37,581 nt of DNA. It comes from Terriglobia bacterium. GTDB lineage: Bacteria; Acidobacteriota; Terriglobia; UBA7540. A program made the position numbers and the translations under genes. The DNA is taken from positions 1 to 37,581 of the forward strand of contig JASHQD010000184.1 in the NCBI GenBank assembly GCA_030037755.1. The letters run 5' to 3'. This document shows, piece after piece, positions 15,760 through 24,577 of the stretch. Under the pieces are notes generated by a model that was not told the origin of the DNA, did not search any database, and worked only from the letters and a program-made list of their open reading frames with translations. Numbering within the stretch: the stretch's first letter is position 1; each line of letters starts with the position of its first letter.

Positions 15760-18006
15760 CTAAAGCAGGCGAAGAGTGTGAACTGCCGCGGCCGGCCGGC
15801 TTGCATCCGGCGCCGCCAGAGAAATCGTCTGGCCGAGCTCGAGGCTCTTGACTGCGGCCAGCGTTGCTCGCGTTGTTGCCCACAACTGCGCAGCGGGAAT
15901 CGGCGCAGGTCCGCCCGAACGCACGGCGGCCACGAACCGCTCGCATTCCACCCGGTGGCCCTTGTCCTGGCGCAGCCAGCTCCGGCGGACGCGCCGACGC
16001 CCGTCCTTCACGAGCTCGAGACGGCGGAAATCGTCGATTAGCCCACTTCGCCCGCCGCCGTGCACCTCGATGCGCTCCTTGCCGAGTCCCCGATCGCCGT
16101 TGGCGAGATAGGTGATTACGGCGGTGCTGCCGCTCGAGTAGCGCAGCGTAATCACCACGTTATCGCGACAGTAGCGCCCGCTGTCGGGCAGGGAATTGCT
16201 CGTGACGGAGACGGCCGGCAGCCCAACCAGCCACGTAGCCCAGTCGATGAAGTGGCAGGCCTCTCCCAGAATCCGGCCACCCTGCGCCGCGTCCTGGGTC
16301 CAGTGCGTTGGAGGAACAAAGCCGGCATTGATCCGGTACTGGACCACCAGCGGTTCACTGACTTTCTCGAAGAACGATTTGAGTTCGAGCGCCATGGGAG
16401 CGAAGCGCCGATTGAATCCAACCATCAGGACCCGGCTGGGGTCGGCCTCGTAAACCTCGACGACCTGCTTCAGGCCGGCTTGATCGAGGGCCAGGGGTTT
16501 CTCGACGAAAACATGCTTGCCCGCTGCCAGCGCGGCTGCCACCTGGCGAGAGTGTAGATCGTGACGCGTGGCGATCACCAGCGCATCGATATCAGGATCT
16601 TCGCACAGCTCACTCTCGCGAGTCGTGCAGTACTTGAATTCGAATTTGCTGGCCGTGTAATGAGCGCCCGGGCCTCCTGCGGCGGCGACGCCAATGAATT
16701 CGGTTCCCTCCGCCCGCTTCAACGCAGGCAAGAGCACCCCATGAGCGAAGTTGCCGGCGCCGAGCACTCCGATCTTCACTGCCCCGGGCGCGCGCATGTT
16801 CGTAGCCGCTTTGGGGAGCTGGCGGGAAGCCGCCGCGAGATCGATCCGCGGCGAAAGGTCGCTATCCGGCGGATACTTCAGGACGATTCCAAGAAATGGA
16901 TCCGAGGTTTTGCCTGAGATCAGATCGTAGGCACGGGTCGCGCCCTCAATGGGGAATCGGTGGGTGATGAGCGGCTTGACGTCCACCCTGCCGTCGGCGA
17001 TCAGGCCGGCGAAAGCCTGCAGGTTCCGCTTCTCGGTCCACCGGACGTATCCAATCGGATAGTCCTGTCCCTTTTCTTCATAATTGGGATCGTAGCGGCC
17101 CGGTCCGTAAGATCGCGAAATCAGAAAGGTCAGTTCCTTCTCATAGTAGACGCGACGCGGCAGGTTCATGCCGACCGATCCCACGGCCACCACCACGCCG
17201 CGATCGCGCGCAATATCGCCCGCCAGGGACACGGGCTGATCGCTGTGCGTATCGGCGGTGATCAACACCGCGTCGGCGCCGGCTCCGCTTGAGGCATCCA
17301 GGGTGCGGCCGGTCATCTCGGCCGCAGTTACAGCTGTCGCGTCTGCGCCGAGTCTGGCTGCCAGCTTGGAGCGGTAGGGTTGCAGGTCCATTCCGATCAC
17401 TTTGCATCCCGCGGCCTTGAGAATCTGAACAGTGAGTTGCCCCAGCAGACCCAGGCCGATCACCGCGGCCACATCGCCCAGGCCAATCCTCGCAAGGCGA
17501 ATCCCCTGCATGGCGATGGCGCCGAGCGTTGTGAATGCGGCTGCTTCGAACATCGAGTCCGAATCGAGTTTCAAAGCATGCGGGATCGCGACGACCAGGT
17601 TTACCGGTGCGATGATGCTCTCGGCGTGCACCGCATATCCCGCTCCTGCGCAAGCGACCGGCTGTCCGATTTCAAATTCACTTACGCCGCGTCCGAGAGC
17701 GAGAACAGTGCCGGAACATGAATACCCGAGCGCCATGGGACGGCCAAGCCGGCCACGAACCGTCTCAATGGTGGGGAGAATCCCGTCCCGCCGCGCCTTG
17801 TCAATCGTCTGCCGGACCAGGTCAGGACGCGAGCGGGCTTTGTCGAGAATGTTCTTGCGGCCGAACTCGACGACCATTCTCTCGGTACCGGCGGAAACCA
17901 GCGAGGCGGCGACGCGCACCTGAACGAAGCCGTCCCGCGGTTGCGGTGCAGGGACATCGGCGAGTAGGGATTCGCCTGTCTGAACGTTCTGCAGCAACTG
18001 TCTCAT
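15760..18006 (-). CDS. Bi-domain oxidoreductase: zinc-type MDR dehydrogenase fused to Gfo/Idh/MocA
   Basis: The product is 748 residues. The N-terminal part (about 1-380) is a medium-chain dehydrogenase-like domain with GYSCSGTVLALG and the nucleotide-binding stretch AAVIGLGLLGQLTVQIL. The C-terminal part (about 410-748) is Gfo/Idh/MocA-like, with IGVLGAGNFAHGVLLPAL, VIATRHDLHSRQVAAAL and the catalytic-lysine motif GKHVFVEKPLAL. This fusion recurs in LPS and capsule loci and is thought to modify a nucleotide or lipid-linked sugar by oxidation/reduction. Its exact reaction is not known to me. It begins 18 bp after the WecA-like gene. There is no sign of frameshift between the domains. Confidence 0.92.
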   Translation of the reverse strand: MRQLLQNVQTGESLLADVPAPQPRDGFVQVRVAASLVSAGTERMVVEFGRKNILDKARSRPDLVRQTIDKARRDGILPTIETVRGRLGRPMALGYSCSGTVLALGRGVSEFEIGQPVACAGAGYAVHAESIIAPVNLVVAIPHALKLDSDSMFEAAAFTTLGAIAMQGIRLARIGLGDVAAVIGLGLLGQLTVQILKAAGCKVIGMDLQPYRSKLAARLGADATAVTAAEMTGRTLDASSGAGADAVLITADTHSDQPVSLAGDIARDRGVVVAVGSVGMNLPRRVYYEKELTFLISRSYGPGRYDPNYEEKGQDYPIGYVRWTEKRNLQAFAGLIADGRVDVKPLITHRFPIEGATRAYDLISGKTSDPFLGIVLKYPPDSDLSPRIDLAAASRQLPKAATNMRAPGAVKIGVLGAGNFAHGVLLPALKRAEGTEFIGVAAAGGPGAHYTASKFEFKYCTTRESELCEDPDIDALVIATRHDLHSRQVAAALAAGKHVFVEKPLALDQAGLKQVVEVYEADPSRVLMVGFNRRFAPMALELKSFFEKVSEPLVVQYRINAGFVPPTHWTQDAAQGGRILGEACHFIDWATWLVGLPAVSVTSNSLPDSGRYCRDNVVITLRYSSGSTAVITYLANGDRGLGKERIEVHGGGRSGLIDDFRRLELVKDGRRRVRRSWLRQDKGHRVECERFVAAVRSGGPAPIPAAQLWATTRATLAAVKSLELGQTISLAAPDASRPAAAVHTLRLL

Positions 18007-18024
18007 TGTTGGTTCGACTCGGGA

Positions 18025-19473
18025 TTAGAGCCCTTCGACGGGCTGTGTTGCGGGACGTTGTCCCTGGACGCGGAGCAGTACATTCACCTCGTCCTTGGGC
18101 AACCTGCTTCGGAGGTGTTCGCTGAGAAGATCGACAAATTGGGTTAGGGGAGCGGCAAAGTCGGGCGTCTGAAACTCGCGTGTCAGTCCCAGGCATGTAC
18201 CGCCCGGCAGCGGGATTTGAAGCGTCCAGCAGTTGCGGGCACGCGCACCCCAGTCAGCATCCTGGCCGGAGGCGGTCACCCGGATGCCACTGAATCCGAA
18301 TTGGCGCGCGGAGTCGCGAACCACCGTCCACAACTCTTCGTCGCTGCTGGCGACCGCCAGTGACTGGCTGAAGTTCCGGAGCTGCACCTCGTCGTTAATG
18401 ATGCGGCGGAAGCGTCCGCCCAGGAACATCCGGCGGGCGAGATCGAATTCCGTGTAATTCAGCTTTTGGATGCCCACCCACGTCGCGAGGCAGAAGATGA
18501 CGATCACAAAGCCCGAAAACTGATTGTGAAAGAGGCTGGCCAGCAGCGACAGGCACGCAAAGAAACCGGAAACCGCGTAAAGCATCAGGGCGACGCGTTT
18601 GGGCGTGAAGCCGCGGTCGAGAAGACGATGGTGGATATGCCCGCGGTCCGGACTGAAGATAGGCTGATGCCTGAGAAACCGGCGCGCCACGGAGAGACAG
18701 ACGTCCAGGAGCGGAATCGCAACGACCATCAACGGGGCCGTCATGCCAAGCAGCGTGCTGGATTTTTGGCTCCAGATCACGCCGTAGCAACCTAGCATGA
18801 ACCCGATCAGCAGGCTTCCCGAGTCGCCCAAAAATACCGTCGCGGGATTGAAGTTGTAGCGAAGAAATCCAAGCAGGGCGCCGGCGAGAGGAGCGGTCGC
18901 GAGCGCCAGGGCAACGTTGTGCTGCAGCAGGCCGGCGACGAAGATCGCGAGGGTCGCGAACAGTCCCAGTCCGGCTGCCAGGCCGTCGAGCCCGTCGATG
19001 AGATTGAAGGCGTTGGAGCAGGCAACGAGCCAGAATAGGGTGAGCGGCAGGCTCAACCGTGGAGAAATCCAGTGGTAGTTCAAGATGCCGATGCGCACGC
19101 CCGCCGAATAAGCCATCACGGCGGCGAGAACCTGCCCGGACAACTTCTGCCACGGCTTGAGTCCCAGCAAATCGTCGAGAAGCCCGGTCGCGAATATCAC
19201 GCCGATCGCCGGCAGAACCTGAATGATCAATGGAAACTGATGGCGGATGAGAGAGCCCGCATTCAATCGCACAGCCAGCACGACGGCGAAAGAAAGAACA
19301 TAAGACAACATCACCGGGACGCCGCCTGCCCGGGGCGTGGGCGAGCGGTGGATCTTGCGCGGATCACCAGGATGATCGAGCACGCGCAGACGGCGGAAAG
19401 CGTCCCGGCAGAAGGGCGTCAGAAGAAGGGAAAAGAGAACCGAGCAAAACGCAGCCAACGCTAACGAGTACAT
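18025..19473 (-). CDS. WecA/MraY-type undecaprenyl-phosphate sugar-1-phosphate transferase with C-terminal extension
   Basis: The product is 482 residues, and the first 335 or so form the polytopic catalytic domain. Visible motifs are the DD pair at about 100-101 (GLLDDLLGL), NAFNLIDGLDGLA at about 154-166, FLGDSGS at about 214-220 and GHIHH at about 278-282. These place it with the WecA/MraY group that loads GlcNAc-1-P or a related sugar phosphate on undecaprenyl phosphate. The last 140 or so residues are soluble-looking and not part of a standard WecA (usually about 340-370 residues). They contain a short mixed alpha/beta stretch reminiscent of a GAF-like sensor, which is a guess. An AGGA ribosome site precedes the ATG. 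A second initiating enzyme is encoded at 24747-26138. Confidence 0.92.
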   Translation of the reverse strand: MYSLALAAFCSVLFSLLLTPFCRDAFRRLRVLDHPGDPRKIHRSPTPRAGGVPVMLSYVLSFAVVLAVRLNAGSLIRHQFPLIIQVLPAIGVIFATGLLDDLLGLKPWQKLSGQVLAAVMAYSAGVRIGILNYHWISPRLSLPLTLFWLVACSNAFNLIDGLDGLAAGLGLFATLAIFVAGLLQHNVALALATAPLAGALLGFLRYNFNPATVFLGDSGSLLIGFMLGCYGVIWSQKSSTLLGMTAPLMVVAIPLLDVCLSVARRFLRHQPIFSPDRGHIHHRLLDRGFTPKRVALMLYAVSGFFACLSLLASLFHNQFSGFVIVIFCLATWVGIQKLNYTEFDLARRMFLGGRFRRIINDEVQLRNFSQSLAVASSDEELWTVVRDSARQFGFSGIRVTASGQDADWGARARNCWTLQIPLPGGTCLGLTREFQTPDFAAPLTQFVDLLSEHLRSRLPKDEVNVLLRVQGQRPATQPVEGL

Positions 19474-19553
19474 AATTCCTGCTCACCGGGCAATTCTGTT
19501 TGCTGAAAAGATCTTCGGATGACTTGCCCTCGCTGATTGCAGTGATCCGCGAC

Positions 19554-20084
19554 TCACCCCGCCAGCTCCACGTCACGATGATCGACTTCAACCGACGCGC
19601 TGCTTCCCAGGATCGAGACGGACAAGACCAGCCGGAGCGAGTTCTTTTGGCGGACGAGAAATCCCTCGACTCCTTGCAGGGCCCCGCTCTTGATCCGAAC
19701 CCTGTCCCCGGATTTCATGAAGGCGTGCCGCTCGACCGGAGAATCGCTGGCGGTGATTCGCCGCACGGCTTCGACCTCTTCTTCGGGTATGGCTGCCGGG
19801 CGTCCGGCCTGCGCGACGATATTGCAGACGCCGGGCGTGCTGAGAATGTCGAGGGGGCGATCAAGCCCGCCCTGCAGAAACACGTAGCAGGGGAAAAGAG
19901 GCAGAAGCAGCCGCTTCACCCGATCTTTCCATTGACTGCGCGACTGGTAGAGCGGCAGGTAGGTGTTGAATCCCTTGCTGGAGAGCGCGCTCGCTACCGT
20001 TTTTTCGTGCTGATGGCGGGTGTAGATTGCGAACCAAGGCTGGGACCCGCTGTTGAATTGCCCTGAATCGACCTGCGGCGTCAT
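19554..20084 (-). CDS. UpxY/NusG-family transcription antiterminator
   Basis: From the ATG at 20082-20084 the product is 176 residues. A TTG at 20130-20132 would add 16 residues of uncertain merit. The NGN domain starts at PWFAIYTRHQHEKTV and includes FNTYLPLY and FPCYVFLQG. A KOW-type domain follows with SGDRVRIKSGALQGVEGFLV. Specialised NusG paralogues of the UpxY, RfaH and LoaP kinds stay with RNA polymerase and allow long polysaccharide operons to be read to the end. This one is the second gene of an operon of about 20 kb, where such a factor would act. A structured stretch precedes the gene. Confidence 0.92.
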   Translation of the reverse strand: MTPQVDSGQFNSGSQPWFAIYTRHQHEKTVASALSSKGFNTYLPLYQSRSQWKDRVKRLLLPLFPCYVFLQGGLDRPLDILSTPGVCNIVAQAGRPAAIPEEEVEAVRRITASDSPVERHAFMKSGDRVRIKSGALQGVEGFLVRQKNSLRLVLSVSILGSSASVEVDHRDVELAG

Positions 20085-20369
20085 GGTGGCTGGCCCCTTC
20101 GTCCACGAAGTCTCAAACCGCTCCAGGCGCAAAGCTCCGCCATCTGACTTACAGGAGGCTTTCTCCCGTTCGCCCGCGATTGCTCTGCCCTGTTGACGAT
20201 TGGCACCGCGTTGCTTGAGAGCCGCGATGCTTTGGCTACACCCGGGAAGACCCGGTTGCTCTCCGGAAGAAACTCGCGTCGCCGTCAGCGTGCAGCGCGC
20301 GGCGATCCTCTACCGCCGGGATTCAGATCGGCCCGGGAAGCTTCCTGGGCTCGTCCCGGCGCCTAAAGT
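20085..20369. other. Structured leader between FecR-like and antiterminator genes
   Basis: This 285-bp gap has no gene. It contains a 20-bp near-palindrome right after the FecR-like stop (20331-20350). It also contains a nested stem-loop: GAGAGC at 20217-20222 pairs with GCTCTC at 20258-20263 and encloses CCGGG/CCCGG with a 4-nt loop at 20242-20255. On the minus strand this would be RNA just ahead of the antiterminator gene. I compared it with c-di-GMP, glycine, cobalamin, TPP and guanidine riboswitch cores from memory and saw no match. Confidence 0.45.
20331..20350 (-). terminator. Palindrome after the FecR-like gene, possible attenuator
   Basis: GCCCGGGAAG at 20331-20340 faces CTTCCTGGGC at 20341-20350, a 10-bp stem with one mismatch and no spacer. 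It lies 20 bp past the stop of the FecR-like gene. There is no T-run on the minus strand after it, so it is not a textbook intrinsic terminator. It may act as a pause or RNA-stabilising hairpin. Confidence 0.25.
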
Positions 20370-21062
20370 CTACGGCTGGCTCGGACTCGCCGGACTGCTC
20401 CCTAGAACGCCTTCCCCGACGGCGAATCCAATGCCTACGCCGGCCCCTACGACAATCGCGATCATCAAAGGCTTGTTGTGGAGAATACCCGACTGAGACG
20501 AGGCGCCGGGTGCTGCGGATCCGGGGCTCGATCCGGGCGCCTGTGAAATCGTCCCGTAATGTCCCTGAGAAATGAGATGCCGCTGGCCAGTCCCGGCTTC
20601 TGTAATCGTCACGTCGCCGCTACGGGCGGACACGACTGTCCTGTCGCCCAACATCGCCACCACGTACTCGGATTTGCCCGGCCTCGCAGCCTCCACGGTA
20701 AGCTCGTCCGTCTTGATAACGAGGTTATCCTTGCCGCCCTCCTTGATATCCAATGTTCCGGAGGACAGGCGGGCGCTGACCTGGTCCAAGTTGCGCTGGA
20801 AGACCACAGACGTGTTCTCGGACAGACGTGCCTGAGCGCTGGTGGAAAGATGCACGAGGGCGTTGCCTCCCGCAGCCGTGGTGAGGGCGTCTCCGCTGGC
20901 GACGGTCCACTCGCCCGGCACAGTGATTCCATTCACCGAGGCGTGCTGCGACGCGACGACGTCGCCTACCACATTCCCGGCCGCGGCGGCCCCGAGCGAA
21001 AGGCCTACTATGACCGCTATGACTGTGCTCGAGATTCTGCTCACGTTGATGTTGGCTAGCAT
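20370..21062 (-). CDS. FecR-like secreted/membrane protein of unknown role
   Basis: From the ATG at 21060-21062 (AGGGG 7 nt upstream) the product is 230 residues. An upstream in-frame start at 21128 is less supported. Residues about 10-35 form a signal or membrane segment (STVIAVIVGLSLGAAAAGNV). The middle has a FecR-domain-like beta pattern: a short glue stretch, TTAAGGNALVHLSTSAQARL, then VFQRN and SGTLDIKEGG. A hydrophobic glycine-rich segment near the C-terminus (about 205-222, MIAIVVGAGVGIGFAVGEG) suggests a second membrane pass. It is first in the minus-strand operon, so it may sense the envelope or sit in the export machinery; neither can be shown here. Confidence 0.7.
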   Translation of the reverse strand: MLANINVSRISSTVIAVIVGLSLGAAAAGNVVGDVVASQHASVNGITVPGEWTVASGDALTTAAGGNALVHLSTSAQARLSENTSVVFQRNLDQVSARLSSGTLDIKEGGKDNLVIKTDELTVEAARPGKSEYVVAMLGDRTVVSARSGDVTITEAGTGQRHLISQGHYGTISQAPGSSPGSAAPGASSQSGILHNKPLMIAIVVGAGVGIGFAVGEGVLGSSPASPSQP

Positions 21063-21238
21063 GTTGGTCCCCTGTCGCAGCAGACTGCTCCTGGTTACGT
21101 TGTCCAACAGACAGGCGATCGGTTGCACGGTTCATGCCAACAAATGAGGGCACGATAGTAACCTCCCTTCCTGCTGGGAATTAGGCCCCGCTTGATCGCG
21201 CCTGGCGGGTTTCTGGAGACAGCGGCCTGTAACTAATA

Positions 21239-21254
21239 TGTGACGCTCATCACA
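21239..21254. promoter_or_regulatory. CRP/FNR-superfamily-type operator palindrome
   Basis: TGTGA at 21239-21243, six bases, and TCACA at 21250-21254 match the CRP half-sites exactly. Its centre is about 185 bp from the minus-strand FecR-like start and about 458 bp from the plus-strand start. A possible -10 (TATTAG on the minus strand) adjoins it, which would suit repression as well as activation. Nothing in the window encodes the regulator. Confidence 0.45.
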
Positions 21255-21364
21255 ACGCCGCCGTAACTGAACTGTCTCGGACGGCGGCTCCATACGGATT
21301 GGTTGGCGAGGATCAGAAGGGTTGCCGGAAATCAGCGGTTTGGGCTAGGTATATTGCCCTCCGC

Positions 21365-21391
21365 TTGACCGTCGTACGTTGACATTATAAT
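21365..21391 (+). promoter_or_regulatory. Candidate sigma-70 promoter for the plus-strand arm
   Basis: TTGACC (21365-21370) and TATAAT (21386-21391) are separated by 15 bp, slightly short. A second TTGACA at 21379-21384 could instead pair with TATTTC at 21403-21408. Either would start transcription about 300 bp before the oxidoreductase gene. It is listed because the elements are close to consensus in otherwise GC-rich DNA. Confidence 0.35.
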
Positions 21392-21704
21392 TACCAGAGT
21401 TGTATTTCGCTCGCGCTTTCCCGTTGGATCTCTTCCTGACCGACGGGGGCCAAGCGGCGCAACGACATGTCTAGGCTCCGATCGCGGCCGATCGCCGGAT
21501 GGCAAGAGGCGCTTGCAGGAAAGGACAGGTTCTTCCCGGTGTCCCCTGCAAATGGCCCTTTTGTCAGACACTTGACGTCGATCAGAAACCGTTGACTTGA
21601 AAGGCCCAGCCACAACTTCCACAACGCAGCAATAACAAAATGGGAGTACTATCGGGCTTACGAAGAATTCAGTCTGCCAGAAAGCTGCCACAGGGAGGGG
21701 TCAC

Positions 21705-23288
21705 ATGGAAAAGAAGACGGGTTTGCTGACGCGCCGCGAGTTCGTGGGGGGAGCGGCGGCTTCAGCCGCATCGTTCATGATCGTACCGCGTCGCGTGCTA
21801 GGAGGACCGGGTCACGTGCCGCCGAGTGATCGCGTGAATGTGGCGTCAATCGGCATGGGGCGGCAGGGTCAGGCCGTGACCATGGAATTGCTCGCGCACC
21901 CCGACGTTCAGATCGTCGCGGTCTGCGACTGCAACAAAGAATCGAGGGATTACGCCGAGTACGGCGACAACGATCTCCTGAAATCGGCGCGGGGACTGCT
22001 GGGTCCTGGTTACGAACACTGGGGCGAAGACCTGGCCTCGCCGGGCCGCGTCCAGCTCACCCACGAGTTCTCCACCAGCCTGGGCATGGGCGGACGCGAG
22101 CCCGCCAAGCGCTTGGTGGAAGCGTACTACGGTTCGCGGAGCGGGTCCGCCTCCGGCGCATACAAGGGCTGCACCGCCTACATCGACTTCCGCGAGCTGC
22201 TCGACAAGGAGAGCGATCTCGACGCGGTCTATGTCGCCACGCCCGATCACTGGCACGCGGCGATCTCCATGGCGGCGATGCGCAAGCACAAGCACGTTCT
22301 GTGTCAGAAACCCATGACACACAACATTGGCGACGCCCGGCGCGTGGCGCAGATGTCGCGTGACATGAACGTGGTCGGTTCGCTGCCGGTCAACAATCCG
22401 TCCACAGATTCCACGCGGCTGATATCCGAATGGCTGGCGGACGGCGCCATCGGTCAGGTGCGCGAGGTCCACAACTGGTCGAGCCGGCCGTTCTGGGCGC
22501 AGGGAATCGGCCGCCCGCAAGAAGAGGAGACAGTTCCCGAAGGGCTCGATTGGGATCTATGGCTGGGGCCCGCGCCCGAGCGGCCTTTCAGCAAGGTCTA
22601 TTTGCCCTTTGTGTGGCGCGGCTGGTACGACTTCGGCGACGGTTCTTTCGGAGACATGGGCTGCTACAGTTTCGCAGGACTGTTCAAGATCCTGAATCTG
22701 ACTCCGCCCACATCCGTGGAGGCGAGTTCCAGCGAATCCTGGGACGAGACGTTTCCTAAGGCGTCCATGGTCCATTTGAATTTTCCGGCGAATGGCTCGC
22801 GATCCCCTCTTCGCTTGTCCTGGTACGACGGTGGATTGCGTCCGCCGCGTCCGGCCGGCTTGAAGGAGCGGGATCAGAGGCTGTTCGAGGGCGGCGAGGA
22901 CAACGAAGGCGTCATGTACGTCGGCGACAAAGGCATTCTGCTTGGGGGGTTCAACGGCAACGATCCGCGGGTCTATCCGGAGTCACCGAAATATCAGACG
23001 CCGCCGCGCCAGCCTCGCGGGGGACAGCGTTCCGATCCGGCGATTGATCAATGGGTGGCTGCCTGCAAAGGCGGGCCGGCTCCGCTCGCCAATTTCGAAT
23101 CGCAGGGCCCGGTCACGGAGGCTTTCCTGCTCGGCTGCATCGCCCAGCGCTTTCCGGGGCAGCTCATCGAGTGGGATACAGCGGCGATGCGGATCACGAA
23201 TTCCGAAAAGCTTAACGCTTACGTCGATCCGCCCAGTCGCAGCGCCTATGCGCCTGAACAAAATAGAGCTTCCTCGGCCCGATTGTAG
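21705..23288 (+). CDS. Gfo/Idh/MocA family oxidoreductase with Tat signal
   Basis: The product is 527 residues and starts with a twin-arginine signal (LLTRREFVGGAAASAASFMI), predicting folded export to the periplasm. The NAD(P)-binding domain (about 40-220) contains VNVASIGMGRQGQAV, VAVCDCNKES and ATPDHWHA. The catalytic-lysine motif is CQKPMTHN in place of the commoner EKP. A C-terminal alpha/beta domain follows with WDLWLGPAPERPF and GGWYDFG-like text (WRGWYDFGDGSFGDMGCYS). Such Tat-exported members act on glycosides or free sugars outside the cytoplasm. A strong GGGAGGGG ribosome site precedes the ATG. It opens the plus-strand arm, though its link to EPS synthesis may be regulatory rather than enzymatic. 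Confidence 0.92.
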   Translation: MEKKTGLLTRREFVGGAAASAASFMIVPRRVLGGPGHVPPSDRVNVASIGMGRQGQAVTMELLAHPDVQIVAVCDCNKESRDYAEYGDNDLLKSARGLLGPGYEHWGEDLASPGRVQLTHEFSTSLGMGGREPAKRLVEAYYGSRSGSASGAYKGCTAYIDFRELLDKESDLDAVYVATPDHWHAAISMAAMRKHKHVLCQKPMTHNIGDARRVAQMSRDMNVVGSLPVNNPSTDSTRLISEWLADGAIGQVREVHNWSSRPFWAQGIGRPQEEETVPEGLDWDLWLGPAPERPFSKVYLPFVWRGWYDFGDGSFGDMGCYSFAGLFKILNLTPPTSVEASSSESWDETFPKASMVHLNFPANGSRSPLRLSWYDGGLRPPRPAGLKERDQRLFEGGEDNEGVMYVGDKGILLGGFNGNDPRVYPESPKYQTPPRQPRGGQRSDPAIDQWVAACKGGPAPLANFESQGPVTEAFLLGCIAQRFPGQLIEWDTAAMRITNSEKLNAYVDPPSRSAYAPEQNRASSARL

Positions 23289-23350
23289 TCTAAGCCTTTT
23301 GCGCGGCGCCGGCTGGGGAACGCGTTCGCGTAACGAACGAACCGGGACCG

Positions 23351-24577
23351 GTGAAAATACTCTGGGTCAAGGCGAATAAGCTCTTGCCGATGGACAGCGG
23401 CGGCAGCATCCGCTCTTTTCACATCGCGCATCACCTGGCGGCGCATCACGATCTGACCCTTCTTTCGTATTACGGCGGGGATCCTGATCCCGCTTATCAC
23501 GTCGAACTTACCCGATGCTTTCCCGGAGCGGTCGCCACGCCCACGGGCAAGTGGGAGCCCTCCGGCGCTGCCCGCGCGCTCGATTACGTGCTGTACTTGC
23601 CACGCGCGGCTCCGTATGCAGTCAGCCGATTCGCATCGGCGGCGGTCAGCGAGAAGATCGCCGGCTGGTTTCGAGACCGCAGCTTCGACGTCGCGATTTG
23701 CGATTTCCTCCAGTCCGCCATCAACTTCCCGCTCGTTCCCGGCGGATCGCAATCTGGTACGCCTGCGATCCCGTCCGTGCTCTTCCAGCACAACGTCGAG
23801 ACGGAGATCTGGCGCCGCCATGTGCTGACAGAGCCCGATAAATTCAAGAATCTGATTTATGGCGTTGAGTTCTCTAAAATGTTGCGCTACGAGCGGCGCA
23901 CGGTACAGCATTTTCAGCACGTGATTGCTGTTTCCGTCAACGACAAACGCCTGATGTCTGCCTGGGTGGACGCATCGCGCATCACGGTGGTGCCGACCGG
24001 AGTGGACCTGGCGCAGTATCGTCCTGGGCCGCGAACGGGCGAGCAGCAGCCTCTGGTGATGTTTGTGGGTGCCATGGATTGGGAGCCGAACGTGGGGGCA
24101 GTCGAGTACTTTTGCCGCGACATCTGGCCGCGGGTGAGGGCAGACGTTCGTGACGCGCGCTTTCGCATCGTCGGCCGCAATCCCGTGTGGCGCGTGCGAG
24201 CCCTGGCTTCAGATTCGGTTGAGGTCACTGGCCGTGTCCCGTCAGTTCAGGAGCATCTCGGGCAGGCGGCGGTAGTGGTTGTGCCGTTGCGCGTCGGGGG
24301 TGGAACGCGGTTGAAAATCTACGAGGCCATGGCGGCGGGTAAAGCGGTGGTTTCGACCACGGTTGGGGCCGAAGGTCTCGACGTCCACCACGGGAGGGAT
24401 ATCCTGCTGGCGGACGACGAGGCCACGTTTGCCGGCGCGGTCGTCATGCTCTTGCGCGATAGCGATCAGCGGCTCAAGTACGAGCAGGCGGCCGCGCGTC
24501 AGGCGGCGCAATTCGACTGGCCGCGGGTCGCGGGAAAATTCGAGGACGTCCTTAAGAAAGTAGCCCTGAACAGTTGA
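23351..24577 (+). CDS. Glycosyltransferase family 4, exosortase/EPS-associated type
   Basis: The product is 408 residues from a GTG at 23351 (MKILWVKANKLLPMDSGGSI). SGGSIRSFHIAHHLA is the acceptor-side loop, LFQHNVETEIWRRH a mid-domain signature, and VVPTGVDLAQYRP the interdomain strand. The donor domain has MFVGAMDWEPNV, VVPLRVGGGTRLKIYEAMAAGKAVV and the E-x-MAAGKAVVST segment. By recollection it resembles the GT4 group seen in EPS loci with exosortases, but no exosortase is visible in this window. A hairpin CGTTCG/CGAACG sits just ahead of the GTG at about 23323-23339 and could affect initiation. The gap to the next gene is 169 bp and holds a promoter-like element. Confidence 0.88.
   Translation: MKILWVKANKLLPMDSGGSIRSFHIAHHLAAHHDLTLLSYYGGDPDPAYHVELTRCFPGAVATPTGKWEPSGAARALDYVLYLPRAAPYAVSRFASAAVSEKIAGWFRDRSFDVAICDFLQSAINFPLVPGGSQSGTPAIPSVLFQHNVETEIWRRHVLTEPDKFKNLIYGVEFSKMLRYERRTVQHFQHVIAVSVNDKRLMSAWVDASRITVVPTGVDLAQYRPGPRTGEQQPLVMFVGAMDWEPNVGAVEYFCRDIWPRVRADVRDARFRIVGRNPVWRVRALASDSVEVTGRVPSVQEHLGQAAVVVVPLRVGGGTRLKIYEAMAAGKAVVSTTVGAEGLDVHHGRDILLADDEATFAGAVVMLLRDSDQRLKYEQAAARQAAQFDWPRVAGKFEDVLKKVALNS

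Larger units (their letters stand above)
21063..21704. promoter_or_regulatory. Divergent intergenic region controlling both arms
   Basis: About 640 bp separate the minus-strand operon from the plus-strand operon. It holds a perfect CRP-type palindrome (21239-21254), an inverted repeat GCCGCCGT/ACGGCGGC (21257-21264 with 21281-21288), and a promoter-like TTGAC/TATAAT cluster at 21365-21391. The last 300 bp before the plus-strand gene has no recognised element besides its ribosome site (GGGAGGGG before the ATG), so that mRNA may carry a long leader. Confidence 0.6.

Noticed and set aside
20160-20300. Possible c-di-GMP or other known riboswitch before the antiterminator gene
   Set aside because: The conserved core strings (for example GGCAAACC and GACGCAAAGCC for the c-di-GMP-I type) are absent. 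It is kept only as an unassigned structured leader.
21498-21518. Sigma-54-like sequence TGGCAAGAGGCGCTTGCA
   Set aside because: The GG to GC spacing is 12 bases rather than the required 10, so it does not fit a -24/-12 promoter.
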